Assembly: GCA_913776615.1 (NCBI GenBank)
Contig: CAJYPK010000047.1
Span: forward strand, 144,973-208,972
Origin: an uncultured Hymenobacter sp.
GTDB taxonomy: Bacteria > Bacteroidota > Bacteroidia > Cytophagales > Hymenobacteraceae
Length of the DNA: 64,000 nt
Direction: 5' to 3'
In this document: positions 25,596 to 34,180 of the stretch, piece by piece
How the letters are laid out: each line of letters starts with the position of its first letter
How positions within the stretch are numbered: position 1 is the first letter of the stretch
Notes under the pieces: model-generated
The model's input: only the letters and a program-made list of their open reading frames with translations
What the model was told of the DNA's origin: nothing
The model's database searches: none
Translations under genes and position numbers: made by a program

Positions 25596-26030
25596 ATGAG
25601 CTTTCTCACCCCCGACGACTACGGCCTGCAAATTCGGCAGGAGCTACGTGACCTTGTGACCGACGGCAGCAGTACGTTGCTGGAAGATGCCGGCCTAGCC
25701 GCGCAGGTCGAGATGGAAAGCTACCTGCGTGGGCGTTACGATCTGGATGCCGTGTTTGGAGCCACCGGTACCGACCGTAATCGCCAAGTGGTGATGTACC
25801 TAGTCGATATGGCCCTGTATCACCTGCACAGCCGGCAGAATCCGCGCAACGTGCCCCAGATTCGACAGGACCGCTACGATCAGGTAATCAGCTGGCTGAA
25901 GATGGCCCGCAAGGGTGAATTGTCGGTGGGGCTGCCTCCACTGCCTGCCACGGAGCCCGACGGTACGCCGACCCCCGGTAGCATCCTGCCACGGGGCGGC
26001 TCCTTGCCTAAGCAACGAAACACCTACTAA
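25596..26030 (+). CDS. Head-tail connector protein, Mu gp36/DUF1320-like
   Basis: This encodes 144 residues from the ATG at 25596. It has ESYLRGRYDLDAVFGATGTD followed by RNRQVVMYLVDMALYHLHS, the DUF1320/gp36 pattern. A Pro-rich tail follows. In Mu-like phages this protein caps the portal. It is 10 bases after terminase and 4 before portal. Confidence 0.75.
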   Translation: MSFLTPDDYGLQIRQELRDLVTDGSSTLLEDAGLAAQVEMESYLRGRYDLDAVFGATGTDRNRQVVMYLVDMALYHLHSRQNPRNVPQIRQDRYDQVISWLKMARKGELSVGLPPLPATEPDGTPTPGSILPRGGSLPKQRNTY

Positions 26031-26034
26031 CTAA

Positions 26035-28335
26035 ATGGGAACTGTACTCGAATTGCTACGCCAGTCGGCCAGCCCCGCCCGCGCTGGCTTCGCCGACAAC
26101 AAGCCCGGCGGCCTCACATCCACGGCCTTCCCCGTGCAGGTACAGCGCACGCGCCAAGATATTGGGAAGTGGCGCGATGCCCTCAACCGGGCAGAGGCTG
26201 TCTTTTACCCCGAGCGCACGGCGTTACTCAACTGTTACGCTGACACGATGCTTGACGCGCACCTGTCGAGCGTGTTGGCCACCCGTAAAATCAACGTGCT
26301 GGGCCGGCCGTTCAAGGTGGTGGACAAAGCCGGTAAGGAGAACCCGGCGCTCACTAGGCTGCTGCGGCGGCCGTGGTTTCGGCAGGCATGTGAGTACGCG
26401 CTGGAGTCTAAGTTTTGGGGGCACAGCCTGATGGAGTTCGATACGCCCACTGATGGTGAGTTCCACAAGGTGAGTCTCATCGACCGGCAGTACGTGTTTC
26501 CCGAGGCCGGGCTGGTGCGCACCATGCCGGGAATGATTGTGGGCACCGACTACCGCAACGACCCGCAGTATGCGCCGTGGGTGCTGGAAGTAGGTACCCG
26601 CCGCGATCTGGGACTTCTGCTGAAAGCTACGCCGCTGGTTATCTGGAAAGCCTTAGTGATGAGCGCCTGGGCGGATTTTGTCGAGATGTTCGGCATGCCC
26701 TACCGGGCGCTCACCGGCGACTTCGACGAGGCGCTGATTACACAGTTCAACACCATGATGGCCCAGATGGGGCAGGCGGCCTACGGCGTTTTTCCAGGGA
26801 ATACTAAAATCGACTTCATCACGCCGCCTAACTCCACAGGCGATGTGTACGACAAGTACATCGCCCGCCTCAATAGCGAGTTGAGTAAGTTGGTGCTGGG
26901 GCAGACCATGACCACCGACGACGGCAGCAGCCAGAGCCAAGCTAACGTGCACGAGCGGGTAGCTGATGCCTATACCCGCGACGACTGTGGTTGGCTGACC
27001 GACTGGGTAAATGAGCAATTACTACCGTTCCTGCTGACGCACGGCTACCCGCTGGCCGGCTACGAGTTCGCGTTTGACGAGTCGGAAAGCCTCGACATGA
27101 AAGGGCAGTGGGAAATCGTGAATGGCATCCTGGGCCAAGGCTACAAGGTGCCCGCGGTTTACCTGACGGAGCGCTTCGGGGTGCCTATCGACGAGCAGGC
27201 CCCGTCTACTGTAGACGGCGGCGAAGGCAACGACGTGGGCGCGGCGGCCCCCGAAGTGCGCCCCATCCTCGGTTACCACATTGAGGAAGGGGTGGTGAAT
27301 CGCAACGAGGCCCGCGCCCAGCTCAACCTGCCTGCCGAAGATGATAGTGAGGCGCAGGCTCAGCAGAAGCTCAAGGCCCAGCTGTCGGTACTGCAAGCCG
27401 CCACCGCAGCCGGCGTGCCGCTGGCCCAGGCGGTAAAGCTGGCCGGGCTGGAAGACGTGTTGGGGAAGCTGCCTGAGCCCGCACCAGTGCCGCCGGGAAA
27501 GCCCCCGGGGCCGCCGGCCCCGACCCAACCGGCGACGACAACCGCCCGCGTTGAGGCGTTCTACGCCCAGGCTTGCACGCGCTGTGGTGGCGCGGTAGGA
27601 GAGGTGCGCGCCAGCAGCCAGGCTGATACGGGCCGGCTCACCATGCTCATCAATCGGTTGATCGAAGCCATGCACACCGGCGACCTGTTTACCAGCACCA
27701 TCGACCAGCCGCTCTACCACTACCTGCGGGCGCACCTGGAAGAGGCGGTGCAGCTGGGCTTCGGCATCGTCGATGAGAAGCTGCGCGGCTACCTGCTGGC
27801 CAACGTGCAGCGCTTCTCGGGCTTCAAGACCTACGCCGTGCAGCAGGCCATGACAGAGAAGCTGACCGACGCGAAGGGCAACATCCGACCTTTTGCCGAG
27901 TTCAAGGCCGACTGCCTGGCCATCAACCAGCGCTACAACGTCGATTACCTGCGCACGGAGTACAACCAGGCCATTGCCAGCAGCCAGATGGCCGCCAAGT
28001 GGAGTACGTTCGACAGCTATAGCCTACTACGCTACGATACCGTGGGCGATGAGCTGGTACGCCCCGAGCACGCCAAGCTTGACGGCATCACCCGGCCCCA
28101 CGGCGACGCCTTCTGGAACGAACATTACCCACCTCTCGCATGGGGCTGCCGGTGTACTGTATCGGAATTGGGCGACGACGCTACGGCGACTCCCGCGCCA
28201 CAACTGGCCGGGCTGCCCGAAGCAGCCGAGGGCTTCCGCGAGAACGTGGGAAAGACCGGGCAGATTTTCGGGGCCGACCACCCGTATTTTCACCTCAGCG
28301 ACGAAGAGGCGCGCAAACTGGAAAGTCAGCTATGA
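26035..28335 (+). CDS. Portal protein (DUF935) fused to a Mu F-like head morphogenesis domain
   Basis: This encodes 766 residues. Residues about 1-400 are a DUF935/Mu gp29-type portal: DTMLDAHLSSVLATRKINVL, then FGMPYRALTGDFDEALITQF and 'MTTDDGSSQSQANVHERVAD'. Residues about 500-766 are a Mu gpF/SPP1 gp7-like minor head domain ending HYPPLAWGCRCTVSELGDDA. In Mu these are separate genes; here they form one chain joined by a Pro-rich linker (PAPVPPGKPPGPPAPTQPAT). The portal is the DNA channel and gpF-like proteins aid head assembly. Confidence 0.85.
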   Translation: MGTVLELLRQSASPARAGFADNKPGGLTSTAFPVQVQRTRQDIGKWRDALNRAEAVFYPERTALLNCYADTMLDAHLSSVLATRKINVLGRPFKVVDKAGKENPALTRLLRRPWFRQACEYALESKFWGHSLMEFDTPTDGEFHKVSLIDRQYVFPEAGLVRTMPGMIVGTDYRNDPQYAPWVLEVGTRRDLGLLLKATPLVIWKALVMSAWADFVEMFGMPYRALTGDFDEALITQFNTMMAQMGQAAYGVFPGNTKIDFITPPNSTGDVYDKYIARLNSELSKLVLGQTMTTDDGSSQSQANVHERVADAYTRDDCGWLTDWVNEQLLPFLLTHGYPLAGYEFAFDESESLDMKGQWEIVNGILGQGYKVPAVYLTERFGVPIDEQAPSTVDGGEGNDVGAAAPEVRPILGYHIEEGVVNRNEARAQLNLPAEDDSEAQAQQKLKAQLSVLQAATAAGVPLAQAVKLAGLEDVLGKLPEPAPVPPGKPPGPPAPTQPATTTARVEAFYAQACTRCGGAVGEVRASSQADTGRLTMLINRLIEAMHTGDLFTSTIDQPLYHYLRAHLEEAVQLGFGIVDEKLRGYLLANVQRFSGFKTYAVQQAMTEKLTDAKGNIRPFAEFKADCLAINQRYNVDYLRTEYNQAIASSQMAAKWSTFDSYSLLRYDTVGDELVRPEHAKLDGITRPHGDAFWNEHYPPLAWGCRCTVSELGDDATATPAPQLAGLPEAAEGFRENVGKTGQIFGADHPYFHLSDEEARKLESQL

Positions 28336-28787
28336 GCCAGGACGCCCTCAAGCAGTTCCGGCAAGACCTGCGCGCCTACCTCAAGAAGCTCCCGCGTGAG
28401 CTAGGCAAGGCCGTGGTGCTGGAATCGGCCGATAACTTCCGCCGCCAGGGCTACGAGAATGACCAAGGGGCCGTAGTGCCCTGGGCACCGCGCAAGAACG
28501 CGAAGGTGCACGGCCGCACGCGCAAGGATGGGGGCCGCGACCGCCGCTACAAGAATCCCCGGCAGCGGGCTATCCTGGTGAAAACGGGCCGCCTGCGCCG
28601 CTCAGTGCGCATCGTGGCTACTACGGCTACCTCAGTGACTATCGGCAGCAGCGAGGTCTATGCCGAGGCCCAGCAGGAGGGCAACGGGCGGCTGCCCGCC
28701 CGGCCATTCATCACTTTAGGGCGTTCAGCCCAGCAGAAGCTCACGCGCAAAATCGCCGCCAGCATTACCGGCTTACTCAACAAATGA
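28332..28787 (+). CDS. Virion morphogenesis protein, gpG/gpS-like
   Basis: This encodes 151 residues from the ATG at 28332, overlapping the portal stop (ATGA). It is basic, with the run NDQGAVVPWAPRKNAKVHGR, 'RQRAILVKTGRLRRSVRIVA' and RLPARPFITLG, which is the phage virion morphogenesis (tail completion) family pattern. It probably acts at head-tail joining. Confidence 0.8.
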   Translation: MSQDALKQFRQDLRAYLKKLPRELGKAVVLESADNFRRQGYENDQGAVVPWAPRKNAKVHGRTRKDGGRDRRYKNPRQRAILVKTGRLRRSVRIVATTATSVTIGSSEVYAEAQQEGNGRLPARPFITLGRSAQQKLTRKIAASITGLLNK

Positions 28788-29311
28788 CCAGCACCTTCGC
28801 TACCGTCTACGCGGCCCTCGCTGACCGCCTCGCCACCGAGACTACCCTGGGCTGGGTGGACCTCGACCAGGGCCAGCTCACCAGCGACGACTCGCTGAGC
28901 CAGGAATACAGCCTGCCCTTTCACCAGGGCGTGGCGCTACTCGACTTCGACGAGTGCGACTGGCACGACATCGGCCAGGGCGTGCAGCGCGGTACTTGCC
29001 AAGTGCGCGTGACGCTGGCCGTGGAGGTCGCGGCCGACTCGTACCAGAGCAGCCGGCAGCGGGACGCGGCGCTTCAGAAGCTGGAGCTGCTGCGCGACGT
29101 GCACGCGGCTTTGCAGCACTTCGATGGGGGCGGGCAGTTCGGGGCCTTAGTGCGCACCTACTCGCGCAAGGAGCAGGGCGTGGCGGCCGGTATCTGGGTG
29201 TACTCGATGGGGTACAACTGTCTGCTCACTGATAGCGACGGGTACGACGGAGCTACGCAGACGGTCAGCGGACTAGATACGGTGGAGCTGCCGCGGCTAG
29301 TGTTGCCCTAG
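28784..29311 (+). CDS. Phage neck/tail terminator-like protein
   Basis: This encodes 175 residues and overlaps the previous gene by 4 bases. It shows GVALLDFDECDWHDIGQGVQ followed by RGTCQVRVTLAVEV and 'LLRDVHAALQHFDGGGQFGA'. This resembles small proteins in the Mu gp37 or tail-terminator position. It is the last gene of the rightward head operon, followed by a terminator. Confidence 0.65.
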   Translation: MTSTFATVYAALADRLATETTLGWVDLDQGQLTSDDSLSQEYSLPFHQGVALLDFDECDWHDIGQGVQRGTCQVRVTLAVEVAADSYQSSRQRDAALQKLELLRDVHAALQHFDGGGQFGALVRTYSRKEQGVAAGIWVYSMGYNCLLTDSDGYDGATQTVSGLDTVELPRLVLP

Positions 29312-29331
29312 CACCAATGGCCCTAAAGCAG

Positions 29332-29366
29332 AAAACCCCGCCGGCACACGCCAGCGGGGCTTTTTA
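29332..29366. terminator. Bidirectional terminator between head and early genes
   Basis: The stem CCCCGCCGG / CCAGCGGGG (29336-29344 with 29351-29359) is flanked by an A4 tract on the left and T5 on the right. It separates convergent operons. Confidence 0.85.
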
Positions 29367-29588
29367 TTTCGTCTTCGGCATCACAAGCCGCTCTACTGTG
29401 GCAATGCTCAGGTGATGCTCCTGGGCCAGCTGAGCCAGCACGTACTCGCGGGTGTAGAGGCGGGGCCGGGCCTGCTTGGTGAAACGCTGGTAGAAAGCGT
29501 CCCGGATGGCGCGGTTGCGCTTGTCGAGGTTGGCTTGCCGGGCCAGGGTGGCCGCAGAAGGGACTTTGGGTAGGGCAGTAGGTGTCAT
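29364..29588 (-). CDS. Small early-region DNA-binding-like protein
   Basis: This encodes 74 residues and is very basic, with a C-terminal helix-turn-helix-like segment (YVLAQLAQEHHLSIATVERL). It is probably a phage regulator or packaging-site accessory. No family is recognised. Confidence 0.6.
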   Translation of the reverse strand: MTPTALPKVPSAATLARQANLDKRNRAIRDAFYQRFTKQARPRLYTREYVLAQLAQEHHLSIATVERLVMPKTK

Positions 29589-29651
29589 GCAGCAGGGGTT
29601 TTCTTACCTCGAAGCTCCTGCTTGTACTCTTTTTATGCTAGAAACTTATAC

Positions 29652-29828
29652 CTAATTTTTGCCTTGCTTCCGTAGCTCTGGGTGGCGGCTGATGAAGCGG
29701 TAGAGACTGCCCGGCGTGCGGCCCAGGGTAGCCGCCAGATCGGAGGCGGACTGGTCGCGGTAGTGGTGCAGCAGGTAGAGGTAGTCGGCGCGGCGGTAGG
29801 GCTTGCGGGTCAAGTTGTTAGTAGGCAT
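29652..29828 (-). CDS. 58-residue helix-turn-helix protein
   Basis: ATG at 29828, TAG at 29652-29654. The product is basic, with DYLYLLHHYRDQSASDLAAT followed by LGRTPGSLYRFISRH, which fits a small Myb/HTH-type DNA-binding fold. A near-identical copy with an in-frame stop lies at 56510-56686; keeping this frame over a second copy supports that the gene is real. It is probably an early regulator. Confidence 0.7.
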   Translation of the reverse strand: MPTNNLTRKPYRRADYLYLLHHYRDQSASDLAATLGRTPGSLYRFISRHPELRKQGKN

Positions 29829-29862
29829 AGGGGCTTGCAGAATAAGGGTAGTTTATTGGAGT

Positions 29863-30084
29863 TTAATGGGACTTGCTTTGCGTCAGGAAGTGGCTGGTAT
29901 CGGTCGGGCGGTGGCCGTGCTTGCGGGCCACGGCGCAGAGCTCGATGGCGCAAGCTTCTGAGCAGGCCCAGGCCACGAAGCGGATGCCGCGGCCGTCGGT
30001 GGGCTCGACCACGCCGTAGCCCGCCTCGCGGTGGGGCGGGGCGGGCTGGGGTTGGGCAGTACTGTCGGGTGTATTCGTGGCCAT
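29863..30084 (-). CDS. 73-residue phage early protein, unknown
   Basis: ATG at 30084. It has an N-terminal Pro/Gln-rich part, then GYGVVEPTDGRGIRFVAWAC, CSEAC and ARKHGHRPTDTSHF. The cysteine pattern (C-x3-C, further C and H) could bind zinc. It is 1 base from the next gene upstream. A homologue whose start codon is ATA lies at 56721-56942. Confidence 0.7.
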   Translation of the reverse strand: MATNTPDSTAQPQPAPPHREAGYGVVEPTDGRGIRFVAWACSEACAIELCAVARKHGHRPTDTSHFLTQSKSH

Positions 30085-30085
30085 A

Positions 30086-30958
30086 TCAGTCGTAGTGCAA
30101 TGCCTCGCCCGGCTCGGTGTCCACATCCCGCACGGCACGCAGGCAGTCGAGGAGTGCCTGATAAGGCGCGGGCTGGTCGAGCGGCAACTGCGGGAAGTGC
30201 TTGGCGATTTCCACACATAGGGCCAGCGCCCTGTTGAAGCGCGACACCAACTCCCTGCTACGGATGTCCTCGTTCATCTCGTCTTCCAGGTGGTCGGCCA
30301 GGGTCATGGGCGTCAGGTTGCCATCCTCGCCTACATGGGTGAAGGTGACTTCCTGCTTGGTGAACGAGCTGAGCATTTTGCGAAAGGAGAACTCGCTCTG
30401 CTGCTCCACCATCGTGGTGTAGGGGTAGAAGTCGGCGGGGCCGCTGGTGCCCAGGTGCTCGCCGCGGCTGTCGCTGCCGAAGTGCAGACCCAGGTCCGCG
30501 TGCAGGGTGTAGTGAGTCAGGCTTTCCGTATCGTCCTTGTAGGTGACTTTCCAGGCTTCCGCCTCGTCGGCCTCGTTGTCGCGGTACCAGTCGCTCTCCT
30601 CGTCGCTGCCGTACTCCTTGATGATGGCCAGGCGGTTTTCGATGGCGTAGCGCAGCAAGTCACCGTCGTAGTCGGTGAAGAAGCGTTCGAGCAGGGCGAT
30701 GGACTCCAGCACGTGCCGGTGAATGTCGTGCAGGGAGTTGCGCAGTACCGTGAGCTCGAAGTACCGGCGTGCGCTGTGGCGTAGGTGATTGCGGTCCCGG
30801 GCTTTGCCCGTTTTCAGGAAGAGGGCGCGCAGCTCGGCCATCGTCACGTAGCTGGGCTCGCTCATGATGGCCAGCGTGGAGAGGCCCTTGAGGTAGTCGT
30901 TGAAGAGTCGGGCCAGCGGGTCCGTGGCGTCAATTTTCTGGAGCAGGTTGTAGCGCAT
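30086..30958 (-). CDS. Phage early-region protein, unknown
   Basis: This encodes 290 residues from the ATG at 30958 (MRYNLLQKID). The region after residue 50 is helical (KARDRNHLRHSARRYFELTV), then an acidic middle and C-terminus with FSFRKMLSSFTKQEVTF. No family recognised. About 140 C-terminal residues are mirrored at 57272-57683 in the decayed element. It lies among replication genes. Confidence 0.7.
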   Translation of the reverse strand: MRYNLLQKIDATDPLARLFNDYLKGLSTLAIMSEPSYVTMAELRALFLKTGKARDRNHLRHSARRYFELTVLRNSLHDIHRHVLESIALLERFFTDYDGDLLRYAIENRLAIIKEYGSDEESDWYRDNEADEAEAWKVTYKDDTESLTHYTLHADLGLHFGSDSRGEHLGTSGPADFYPYTTMVEQQSEFSFRKMLSSFTKQEVTFTHVGEDGNLTPMTLADHLEDEMNEDIRSRELVSRFNRALALCVEIAKHFPQLPLDQPAPYQALLDCLRAVRDVDTEPGEALHYD

Positions 30959-30965
30959 GGCGTAG

Positions 30966-31517
30966 TTAAAAAGCAGTAGAAAGGGGGAGTGGGAGGGTGG
31001 TTTGTGGGGCCGAAGCAATCCAGCCCCCACCTTCGGGCGGGCGGTGAGCTTGGCTGGCGCGCTCGTCGATGGCGGCCTCCAAGGCGGTAGCCAGGGCCTC
31101 GGCCTCGTAGTTTGGTAGCCGGGCAGCCAGCTCGTGCAGGCTGCGAACGAGTTGCTGAGCCGGCAGTAGTGGGTGGGTGATAGCGTTGCGTACCGCGTGG
31201 CAGTAGTAGGCGCTGGCGAGCAGTGAGGGATCGGGCCGCTTGCCCTGGGCGACGGCGGTCAGCTCCTCCCGTAGAAAGCGTAGCAGGTCGGGACCGGTGT
31301 CGGCGGCGACGGCCAGCACCCAGCGGTCGGGCGTGCCTTCAGGCAGGGAGCGGTACACGCTTGCTTCAAGCCACTTACTCGGGTACTGAAGGTATTTGCG
31401 GCCGGGTGGCGCGTCGCGGTAGCTCCAGTGAATGAGGCAGTAGCAGGCCGGGTCGTAGCCGTGGGCGGCCTGCGAGCATGCGGCTATCGTATCGGGATGC
31501 AGGTGGGGGCAACTCAT
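30966..31517 (-). CDS. Phage early-region protein with Cys/His N-terminus
   Basis: This encodes 183 residues. The start MSCPHLHPDTIAACSQAAHG, then YDPACYCLIHW, is rich in Cys and His and may bind a metal. The rest is helical (LHELAARLPNYEAEALATAL). It overlaps the ATPase gene upstream by 4 bases, so it is co-translated with the replication genes. Function unknown. Confidence 0.65.
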   Translation of the reverse strand: MSCPHLHPDTIAACSQAAHGYDPACYCLIHWSYRDAPPGRKYLQYPSKWLEASVYRSLPEGTPDRWVLAVAADTGPDLLRFLREELTAVAQGKRPDPSLLASAYYCHAVRNAITHPLLPAQQLVRSLHELAARLPNYEAEALATALEAAIDERASQAHRPPEGGGWIASAPQTTLPLPLSTAF

Positions 31518-32644
31518 GGGGCGGGCAGGGTGATAGGTTTGCCGTGGGGATGCCAGTTGTCGAACTCATTAGGTGCGGACATGCGCAGGCCCGGCGCGGC
31601 GTGGTGGGCGTTGAGCTCGGCAGCCGGGATATAGAAGCCCTCGGCGGTGGCGCAGGCCAGCGGGCTCACCCCGTTGAGTAGGTAGCGGGCCTGTTGCCAG
31701 TCGTAGCTCACACTCACGTCGGAGCGCTCGCTGCCCTCGCCGATGCTGCCGGGGAAGCCCACGAGCTTGTGGCTTTTGATCTTGTGCAGGTAGATGGCTA
31801 CTTCTCGAAACAAGGGGTCGGTGCGGGGCAGGTGCTTGTAGGGGCGGTACACCGTGCCGATGACGTGGGCCATGTTCTCCCAGGTCTGCCCACCCGAGAT
31901 GCTGGTGCCGTCGGGGATGGGGCGGGCCTGGCCGTACTTCATCCCGTCGAGCCGCTTGGGGTGGGCCGTGATGGTGAGGCTCTGCTTGGTATCCACGGTC
32001 CAGTCGGTGAGCTGGCCCAGCACGTTGGTGAGGTAGGCTTCGTAGCCCCCCAGCGCGTTCATGGCCGAGTGGTCTACCTTGTTCCAGGGGTCGAGCAGGC
32101 AATGCGTGACGCCGTGCTTGGCGATGGCGGCCTCGAAGTAGCCCAGCAGGTGCTGCGGGGTGCGGCCCATGCCTTTGCCGGGGTACACCACGATGAAGTA
32201 CTCGCGAATGAACTCTTTGGCTAGCTCGTAGCGGTTCAGGGGCAGGTGATTGGCCCAGCTGCGGTCGGGGTTCTGGCCGGTGAGGGCGTGGATGAGCTGG
32301 TCGTAGATCTGCTCCTCGGGCATGTTCTCGGGCGAGAAGATGGCCGACTTGCGGCGCTTGAACACGGCCCGCAGTAAGAGCAGCTGGTAGATGAACTCGG
32401 TCTTGCCGTCGCCGGGCCAACCGGTCCACACGTTGCAGTAGCCGGCCATCCACTTGAAATGCTCGTCCAGGGCGGGTAGGTGGGTGGTTTCGCCCCGCAC
32501 CCGGCCGTGGTGGTAGTCGTGGTGCATGCGGCCCCAGGTGGCGGCGTCGAGGGGACGTAGCGCGCCGGCCGGGTCGGGGCGGGTGGTGTCGGCGGGCGGG
32601 CCGGTGGCCCGGGTCGAGGTAGTGAAGTCGTCGAAGAGTCCCAT
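31514..32644 (-). CDS. RecA/DnaB-like replication ATPase
   Basis: This encodes 376 residues. Walker A is WTGWPGDGKTEF (near residue 74), Walker B CLLDPWNKVDH (near residue 180), then LTITAHPKR and a late SISGGQTWENMAHVIGTVYR. This is the RecA-fold core of DnaB/Twinkle-type helicases. No primase domain is attached. It probably unwinds phage DNA or loads replication proteins. Confidence 0.8.
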   Translation of the reverse strand: MGLFDDFTTSTRATGPPADTTRPDPAGALRPLDAATWGRMHHDYHHGRVRGETTHLPALDEHFKWMAGYCNVWTGWPGDGKTEFIYQLLLLRAVFKRRKSAIFSPENMPEEQIYDQLIHALTGQNPDRSWANHLPLNRYELAKEFIREYFIVVYPGKGMGRTPQHLLGYFEAAIAKHGVTHCLLDPWNKVDHSAMNALGGYEAYLTNVLGQLTDWTVDTKQSLTITAHPKRLDGMKYGQARPIPDGTSISGGQTWENMAHVIGTVYRPYKHLPRTDPLFREVAIYLHKIKSHKLVGFPGSIGEGSERSDVSVSYDWQQARYLLNGVSPLACATAEGFYIPAAELNAHHAAPGLRMSAPNEFDNWHPHGKPITLPAP

Positions 32645-32646
32645 CT

Positions 32647-33174
32647 TTAGGCGGCTTGCTGGGGCGGCAGGATGGGACCGAAGCCCTCGGGGGCGTAGCG
32701 CTGGCCCAGCCGGGCCAGGAAGCCCTGCACGCGCTGCACCAGGGGCGAGGAAACGTAGCCGGGCGGGGTGGGTAGGATGGCATGCTGGGCGTAGAGTCCC
32801 AGCACCCGCTCGTGGGCTTGCTGGCCCACGGTCAGGCCCCGGCGGTAGCCTCGCACGTAGCCCAGGCGGTAGAGGGGGGTGGCCTCGCGCTCGGCCTCTA
32901 GCTCCTGGGCTTCGGCCTGCTTCTGGCGGGGCAGATGGATGCTCACCAGCTCCTCGACGGCGGTGTGGTAGTCGGCCACGGCCTGGAAAGCAATCTCCAG
33001 GTGGCGGATGTGGTCGAAGATGGGCTGGGCGTAGGGCGAGGTAATGTCGAGCTTGGCGGCCCGGTGCTGGGTGTACTCGCGCAGCGGCAGCAGGGCCTGG
33101 CGCAGGGCCTGGGCGTGCTCGGTGAGGCGCTCGCGGCCGGCCAGGGTCGCGGTGGGGTCATACTCGAAAAACAT
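32647..33174 (-). CDS. Phage early-region helical protein, unknown
   Basis: This encodes 175 residues, mostly helical and charged (LRQALLPLREYTQHRAAKLD; EELVSIHLPRQKQAEAQELE). It is 2 bases from the ATPase gene, so it may be a loader or accessory. No family is recognised. Confidence 0.65.
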   Translation of the reverse strand: MFFEYDPTATLAGRERLTEHAQALRQALLPLREYTQHRAAKLDITSPYAQPIFDHIRHLEIAFQAVADYHTAVEELVSIHLPRQKQAEAQELEAEREATPLYRLGYVRGYRRGLTVGQQAHERVLGLYAQHAILPTPPGYVSSPLVQRVQGFLARLGQRYAPEGFGPILPPQQAA

Positions 33175-33199
33175 GGGCTAGCGACTAAGGGGGTGAGAA

Positions 33200-34117
33200 C
33201 TAGGCGGCCACGGTATGAGTAGCCTGCCACTCGGCTTGCTGGCGGGCCAGCGCTTCCTGCTCGCGGGCTTCTTGCTCGGCCAGGAAGTCGTAATTCAGCG
33301 CCGGGTCGGCGGCGACGGGCGGCAGCGCGGGGCGCTTGGGGGGAGTAGGGTGGCGGGCCTGGGTGGCCTGCCATTCCTCGTAGGCTTTGGCCGTGCCACC
33401 GTTTTCGACGCCCGACCAATTGCCTTGGATGGCAGCTTCCAGCATCACGATGGCGAAGCCCTCGGGGTACTTGCCCAGCTTGCTGAGCATCAATTCCAGC
33501 GCGCTGAGGGGTTTTGCGGTTTGTTTGGGGCCGGCCCGGAACGTGGCCCAGAGCTTGGCGAAAACCTCGCCGGGGTGGGGCAGGGGAAGGGCGGCTACCT
33601 CATCGGCGGTGGCCGTGGGCTTTTTGCGGCTGCGAGTGGGCTTGGTGGCAGGTAGCGAGGCCGGCTGTTCCGGTTTGGACTCACTACCCGAATCAGCTTC
33701 GAAGCTTGAAGTGGAGGTGGCGGCGCTAGCCGTACTTCCTTCTTCGTTTAGTTTATGTTTATTGATGCTGTCAGAAGTTCGCGGGAAAACTGTCAGTGAG
33801 TTCGCCGATAAAGTATCGGGTATAGTGTCAAAAATTGACAGTTTGTAGAGGGCTTTGTGGCTTTGGCCCCGTCCCTGGCTGCCCGGCGTGAACTCCAGCA
33901 GGCCGGCTTGCTTGAGCCGGTTGCGAGCGGTCTTCAGCGTGTTGACGCTCATCCCCGACACGGCGGCCAGATGGGCATCGGAATGCGTAAAAGGATTCTT
34001 CCAACGGAGTGAATTGCACGTGTGCAGCAGGTAGAAGTACAGTCTCGTTTCGCTGCCGTTGAAGGAATGCTCGATGTCGCATTGCCAGAACTGATTGATA
34101 AGCTCGATGTAGTTCAT
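33200..34117 (-). CDS. Replication-initiator-like winged-helix protein
   Basis: This encodes 305 residues from the ATG at 34117 (MNYIELINQFWQ); the frame upstream to 34156 lacks homology. The N-terminal ~110 residues form a winged helix: FNGSETRLYFYLLHTCNSLR, HLAAVSGMSVNTLKTARNRL, 'KQAGLLEFTPGSQGRG'. A Ser/Lys-rich linker and a C-terminal KLWATFRAG... GNWSGVENGG region follow. This is the architecture of O/DnaD-like phage initiators in Bacteroidota. Confidence 0.75.
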   Translation of the reverse strand: MNYIELINQFWQCDIEHSFNGSETRLYFYLLHTCNSLRWKNPFTHSDAHLAAVSGMSVNTLKTARNRLKQAGLLEFTPGSQGRGQSHKALYKLSIFDTIPDTLSANSLTVFPRTSDSINKHKLNEEGSTASAATSTSSFEADSGSESKPEQPASLPATKPTRSRKKPTATADEVAALPLPHPGEVFAKLWATFRAGPKQTAKPLSALELMLSKLGKYPEGFAIVMLEAAIQGNWSGVENGGTAKAYEEWQATQARHPTPPKRPALPPVAADPALNYDFLAEQEAREQEALARQQAEWQATHTVAA

Positions 34118-34180
34118 GGGTAGAGAGAAAGCGGGGTGCCCACGAGGGTAGCGCATGCCGCGATACCCTTGCTCAGAGAG

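Noticed and set aside
31569..32783. 404-codon minus-strand frame with Pro/Arg/His-rich product
   Set aside because: It is an out-of-frame shadow of the replication ATPase; the ATPase frame has Walker motifs.
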